NCBI GenBank assembly: GCA_046484625.1
Contig: JAWOIO010000154.1
Coordinates: 1 to 9,493 of the forward strand
Reading direction: 5' to 3'
DNA length: 9,493 nucleotides
Source of the DNA: DASUAO01 sp046484625
GTDB taxonomy: Bacteria > Actinomycetota > Acidimicrobiia > IMCC26256 > PALSA-555
In this document: positions 6,385 through 9,493 of the stretch, one piece after another
How the letters are laid out: every line of letters starts with the position of its first letter
Position numbering within the stretch: position 1 is the first letter of the stretch
Notes under the pieces: model-generated
Told to the model about the DNA's origin: nothing
Seen by the model: only the letters and a program-made list of their open reading frames with translations
Databases searched by the model: none
Made by a program: the position numbers and the translations under genes

Positions 6385-7596
6385 TCAGGGACGGGGCAGC
6401 TGTTCGTGCTCGCCGAGCACCTTGGCGAGCACGTCGGCCGCCTCCTCGAGCAGCAGGTCGTCGTGGTCGACCATCAGGCTGAGGCGGACGAGTCCCATCT
6501 CCTTGGTGACGGCCGGCGGGATGACCGGGTTCACGAACACGCCCTTGTCGAGCAGGTCGAGGGCGAGCAGGACCGTCGAGACCTCGTCGAACTTGCGCAG
6601 TGGGATCGTCACGATCGCGCTCTCGGCCGGGTTCGTGGGTACGCCGCGCGCCTCGAGCATCCCGAGGAACGTCGTGACGGCGGTCCTGAGCCGGGCGACA
6701 CGCTCGGGCTCGGCTCGGAGCACCCGCAGGGCGGCCAGCGCGCCGGCCACCGAACCCGGAGTGTTCGACGCGGTGAAGATGAGCGTGTCGGAGGTGATCT
6801 TGAGGAGATCGATCGCGTCCTTGGGGCCCATGAGCGCGCCGCCGCAGGACCCGAGCGTCTTCGAGAAGGTGACGGTGACGAGGTCGATGTCGGAAAGGAC
6901 GTCGTACTGCTCGCAGGCGCCGAGACCACGCGCGCCGAGCACCCCGAGCCCATGGGCCTCGTCGTCGAGCAGGAACGTGTTGGGTGTCCGACGGCAGAGG
7001 TCGACCATCTCGTCGAGGGGCGCGGTGTCGCCACCCATCGAGTACACGCCGTCGACGATCAACCCTTTGCCCGCCTCCGGCGGGAGCGACGCGAGCACCT
7101 TCTCGAGGTGGGCGACGTCGTTGTGGCGGAACCGCTTCATCGTGGCGCCCGAGAGCCGGACGCCGGTGAGCAGCGAGTTGTGGATCTCCTTGTCGACGAT
7201 CGCGAAGTCACGGCGGGTCAGGAAGCCGGCGATCGCACTCAGGTTCGCGACGTAGCCGGTGGCGAAGACCAGCGCGTCCTCGGTGCCGTAGAACTCGGCG
7301 AGCTCGGCTTCGAGCTCGCGATGGAGCGTCAGCGTGCCGTTGAGGAGCCGGCTGCCGGTGACGCCACTCCCGAAGTGGCGCGTGGCGGCGATCGTCGCCT
7401 CGATCACCTCGGGGTGGTACGAGAGGCTGAGGTAGTTGTTGGACCCGAAGTTGATGACCTCGCGTCCCTCGACGGTGAGCCGGGGCGTCGAGGCGCTCTC
7501 GACCGACTTGTAGTACGGCCAGTAGCCCGCTTCGAGCGCCATCCGGTAGGGCTCGATCCGTGGGAACGCGTCGAGGCGCTCCGAGAAGAAGCTCAC
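6385..7596 (-). CDS. Alpha-oxoamine synthase (serine palmitoyltransferase/KBL/BioF family)
   Basis: A 403-residue PLP enzyme of fold type I, full length. The family condenses an amino acid with an acyl-CoA and releases CO2 (serine palmitoyltransferase, BioF, HemA) or without net loss (KBL). Seen are VINFGSNNYLSLSYHPEV (48-64), the glycine-rich SGVTGSRLLNGT (77-88) and IHNSLLTG (138-145) with the PLP-stacking H139. DDEAHGLG (211-218) holds D212 and H215, and TFSKTLGSCGG (243-253) has K246 as the PLP lysine. The GSNNYL and IHNSLL segments resemble serine palmitoyltransferase and KBL more than BioF. No biotin gene is nearby. GTG 7596 overlaps the upstream gene's TGA by four bases (GTGA), so the two are probably translated together. 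The product could be a 3-ketosphinganine-like lipid precursor, but the acyl and amino substrates cannot be read from the sequence. Confidence 0.9.
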   Translation of the reverse strand: MSFFSERLDAFPRIEPYRMALEAGYWPYYKSVESASTPRLTVEGREVINFGSNNYLSLSYHPEVIEATIAATRHFGSGVTGSRLLNGTLTLHRELEAELAEFYGTEDALVFATGYVANLSAIAGFLTRRDFAIVDKEIHNSLLTGVRLSGATMKRFRHNDVAHLEKVLASLPPEAGKGLIVDGVYSMGGDTAPLDEMVDLCRRTPNTFLLDDEAHGLGVLGARGLGACEQYDVLSDIDLVTVTFSKTLGSCGGALMGPKDAIDLLKITSDTLIFTASNTPGSVAGALAALRVLRAEPERVARLRTAVTTFLGMLEARGVPTNPAESAIVTIPLRKFDEVSTVLLALDLLDKGVFVNPVIPPAVTKEMGLVRLSLMVDHDDLLLEEAADVLAKVLGEHEQLPRP

Positions 7597-8510
7597 CGGG
7601 CTTCTTCCCGGGGCAGGACGTCGTGCGACGAGGCAGTGTCGTCGGGGTCGGGTGCGACGGCGCCTTCGGGGAGCGGAGCCACGACGAGGCCGCACGCCTC
7701 GGGGTCCTCGATCACCTGCTTGAAGCGGCGGAGGCCGAACCAGGCCGCGAGCCCGTCGTCGGCGCGCTCGTCGTAGGTCCAACGGACGGTCATGGTGCGT
7801 TCGCGTTCCGGGCCGCTCGTGGGGCTCCCGGGCACCGTGACGGGACGTCCGACCGAGCAGAAGGCCCCACAGGTCCCGTACTCGTAGAGATGGTGGAAGA
7901 CCGCGGGCATCCCGAGGCTGGCCATGTTCGCGAAGAACGCCGACGCGTACATCGGGTCGTGCTCGATGTAGCTGCGGGGGAGCATGCCGAGGCGGTCGAG
8001 CCCTCGGATGGCCGCCATGATGATGCGTCGGACGAACCCGGGGAACACGAACAGGAGCCCGAGCTCACGGTCGACCCGCTTCTCCGCCCCCGCCTTGAAG
8101 TCGGCCTGGGTGGTGGCCATGCCGGCGACCATGGCCCCGAAGGACTCGTCGGTGTCGAAGCGGCGCTTGATCACGATCATCGGCGCGCCGGTCTCCAGCT
8201 TCTGCTTCACGGCGTAGGAGAACCAGATGCCGTTGCGGTCGTAGAGGCGGCCCCCGGCGACGAACCGGTGGGTGCTCGGGACCCGCTCGAAGACCTCCTT
8301 GAGGCCCCAGCACGCCAGGTGGAACACGTCGATGCGCAGCATCGGGTTGGCCTGGTTCCAGGCCCGGATGAAGGCGTCGGCCTTGGGGAGCGCGATCTCC
8401 TGCTCGAAGTTGACCGCAGCCTCGTTGCGCCCCCGCATGACGTAGGGCATGACGCGCCGGTTCTTCGGGAGGTCACGGACGAGCGTGCCGTCGCTTCGGC
8501 GCCACCACAT
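7593..8510 (-). CDS. 2-oxoacid dehydrogenase E2 acyltransferase-like protein, catalytic His replaced
   Basis: A 305-residue protein resembling the CAT-like acyltransferase domain of 2-oxoacid dehydrogenase E2 subunits, without a lipoyl or subunit-binding domain. It starts MWWRRSDGTLVRDLP, with the family-like MPYVMRGRNEAAV at 21-33, and has RFVAGGRLYDRNGIWFSYAV (82-101), VIKRRFD (113-119) and YASAFFANMASLGM with HHLYEYGTC near 188-214. The region matching the E2 active site DHRVVDG reads YDERADDG (246-253), so E248 stands where the catalytic His is expected. Classical acetyl transfer through His is therefore doubtful, though stand-alone relatives may also have this. About residues 225-240 and 272-305 look disordered. 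The ATG at 8510 gives the family-like start. No strong ribosome site is seen. It lies 46 bases after the lytic transglycosylase gene and overlaps the synthase gene, suggesting a joint function with the latter. Confidence 0.75.
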   Translation of the reverse strand: MWWRRSDGTLVRDLPKNRRVMPYVMRGRNEAAVNFEQEIALPKADAFIRAWNQANPMLRIDVFHLACWGLKEVFERVPSTHRFVAGGRLYDRNGIWFSYAVKQKLETGAPMIVIKRRFDTDESFGAMVAGMATTQADFKAGAEKRVDRELGLLFVFPGFVRRIIMAAIRGLDRLGMLPRSYIEHDPMYASAFFANMASLGMPAVFHHLYEYGTCGAFCSVGRPVTVPGSPTSGPERERTMTVRWTYDERADDGLAAWFGLRRFKQVIEDPEACGLVVAPLPEGAVAPDPDDTASSHDVLPREEAR

Positions 8511-8556
8511 GGGCGTACAGACTACCCGTCGGTAGCAACGAGTGGCTGGCCCGAGA

Positions 8557-9420
8557 TCACGCCGTGGTGAAGCCCTCGGGAAGGAGGAAGGTCCCGTCGC
8601 TCGTGGCGTAGAACACCTGCCACTCGTGGTACCCGGCATACGCGCGCGGATCGGCGAGGAGGACCGACGCGTAGGCCTTCACGGCTGCGACGTACCGGTC
8701 GTCATTGTTGTACGAGAACAGGGCCCGGTCCATGTCGGTCGGGCCTCCGCGCGACGCCAGGTACCGACCGGCTGCCTGGATGGCGTCGTAGTCGTCGTCG
8801 ATGTCGCCCTCGCCGTAGGACGCCCAGGTCTCCGGGATGAACTGCATCGGGCCCTGTGCGCCGGCGCTGCTCAGGCCGTGGATCCGGCCCATCCGGGTCT
8901 CCACGAAGTGGATCGCGGCGAGGTACGCCCACGGGATGCCCGACGCGGCCTCGGCCTCGTCGTAGAAGCCCCGCAGGGTCGACGGGGGCTGGGGCGCGCG
9001 GATCTCCCACTGTGGGAACGCCGGTGGCGCGGTGCCGGTCAGGCCGGACAGGGCGGAGCCGGCTTCGAGGTTCGCCTGGACCGCACTGCGGATCTCCGCG
9101 GGGATCCGCTCGAGCACCGCCTCGGCCCACTGCGGGTGCGCCGAGATCGCTCGGTACGCGAGCTGTTGGCGCCGACCCAGCCCAGCAGCAGGGGCGTCGC
9201 TCGCGCGCAGCGCGGTCTCGACCTCGGAGACCTCGCGGGCGGCCGCCGCCGCCGTCCGGGGTCCGCGCAGCTCCCCGACCGGGACCGGCGCGAACCGGCT
9301 CGGCGCCGGAGCGCTGGGAGCCGGCGCAGATGTCGCCGTCTGCTCGGCGAGCTGGCCCCCGCCGCCGGAGCACGACGACACCGCGAGTGCGGCGAGCGTC
9401 GCGAGGACTGGCGGGGCCAG
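8557..9420 (-). CDS. MltB-like lytic transglycosylase lipoprotein, start lost or uncertain
   Basis: A membrane-anchored peptidoglycan lytic transglycosylase (SLT_2/MltB type), which cleaves the MurNAc-GlcNAc bond to form 1,6-anhydroMurNAc ends. The visible N-terminus, LAPPVLATLAALAVSSC, is a lipoprotein signal with lipobox VSSC; the Cys codon is at 9370-9372. A Ser/Ala/Pro linker follows, then the catalytic domain. This holds AAIHFVETRMGRIHGLSSAG, with the E of VETR as catalytic Glu, then AQGPMQFIPETWASYG, DDDYDAIQAAGRYLASRG and LFSYNN. The nearest standard start, GTG 9381, would fall inside the lipobox and delete the signal, so it is not believable. The frame stays open to 9477 but holds no ATG, GTG or TTG there. 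CTG 9420 has AAGGA 7 bases upstream, but the resulting signal would lack the usual basic residues. I place the visible coding end at 9420 and suspect the true start is missing. Confidence 0.82.
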   Translation of the reverse strand: MAPPVLATLAALAVSSCSGGGGQLAEQTATSAPAPSAPAPSRFAPVPVGELRGPRTAAAAAREVSEVETALRASDAPAAGLGRRQQLAYRAISAHPQWAEAVLERIPAEIRSAVQANLEAGSALSGLTGTAPPAFPQWEIRAPQPPSTLRGFYDEAEAASGIPWAYLAAIHFVETRMGRIHGLSSAGAQGPMQFIPETWASYGEGDIDDDYDAIQAAGRYLASRGGPTDMDRALFSYNNDDRYVAAVKAYASVLLADPRAYAGYHEWQVFYATSDGTFLLPEGFTTA

Positions 9421-9493
9421 TTCGGAGTCCTTGAACGTTAAGCGAAGTTGAGGCGGGACTATCCGATCAGCCTGAGCCTATGCGGGTGTTGGC
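9421..9493. other. Terminal segment that does not continue the adjoining gene
   Basis: Read on the minus strand, this stretch has no credible beginning for the lytic transglycosylase. The frame runs from TAG (9480-9478) through non-signal residues (FKDSE next to LAPP) and lacks a standard start codon. No Arg/Lys-rich signal peptide start is present. Its composition is less GC-rich than the gene beside it. No promoter pattern was convincing. It mirrors the break at the left edge and may be an assembly artefact, or the gene may truly be altered here. Confidence 0.35.

Noticed and set aside
6406..7776. Plus-strand frame of about 456 codons opposite the alpha-oxoamine synthase
   Set aside because: The opposite strand encodes an intact PLP enzyme. 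The plus-strand product is a low-complexity Glu/Arg/His/Gly-rich sequence with no domain.
8522..8535. CTACC/GGTAG hairpin just upstream of the E2-like start as a regulatory element
   Set aside because: The stem is only 5 bases with a 4-base loop, which is too weak to separate from chance without comparative data.
7560..8570. Plus-strand frame of about 336 codons opposite the E2-like gene
   Set aside because: It is antisense shadow coding. The composition is rich in Gly, Glu, His and Asp, with no motif.
1..9493. Terminal inverted or direct repeats joining the two odd ends as a mobile element or circular molecule
   Set aside because: Comparison of the end sequences by eye in both orientations gave only very short matches such as ACTATCGGA against ACTATCCGA, which is not convincing.

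Overview
This window is very GC-rich (about 70% by eye). It encodes actinobacterial-type proteins, uses many GTG starts, and packs its genes tightly with several stop/start overlaps. An AftD-type arabinofuranosyltransferase N-terminus, a lipoprotein lytic transglycosylase and the general style point to a high-GC actinobacterium. Acidimicrobiia (Ilumatobacter-like) is my best guess, but that is an inference from protein style. No rRNA, tRNA, CRISPR array, transposase or phage gene was seen.

Left part (1-3578): a divergent control region at about 457-614 separates two transcription units. Leftward runs the N-terminus of a GT-C arabinofuranosyltransferase (AftD/DUF3367 type), which breaks off near position 72. 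Rightward runs a cell-envelope sugar module: a GT4 glycosyltransferase, a GT2 glycosyltransferase of the dolichyl/polyprenyl-phosphate hexose synthase type, and a Gfo/Idh/MocA oxidoreductase. The GT2 stop overlaps the oxidoreductase start.

Middle (3575-6351): the same rightward run continues with a DinG/XPD-type iron-sulfur DNA helicase, whose GTG start overlaps the oxidoreductase stop. It ends with a small soluble Fe(II)/2-oxoglutarate hydroxylase of the LpxO/OlsC branch of the aspartyl/asparaginyl beta-hydroxylase family.

Right part (6385-9420, all leftward): in transcription order, an MltB-like lytic transglycosylase lipoprotein, a protein with the fold of the 2-oxoacid dehydrogenase E2 acyltransferase domain but with Glu in place of the catalytic His, and a PLP-dependent alpha-oxoamine synthase (serine palmitoyltransferase/KBL type). 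The last two overlap by 4 bases. The LpxO-like gene and the synthase gene converge with a 33-base gap.

The window reads mainly as envelope construction: arabinan or other glycan assembly on the left, peptidoglycan turnover on the right, and possibly an amino-acid-derived lipid (sphingoid-like) made by the synthase and hydroxylated by the LpxO-like enzyme. The lipid pathway is inference. The outermost roughly 72 bases at each end do not continue the genes they interrupt and may be assembly artefacts. No clearly new defence or mobile system is visible. The most unusual items are the synthase/E2-like pair and an LpxO-type enzyme in a lineage thought to lack lipid A.
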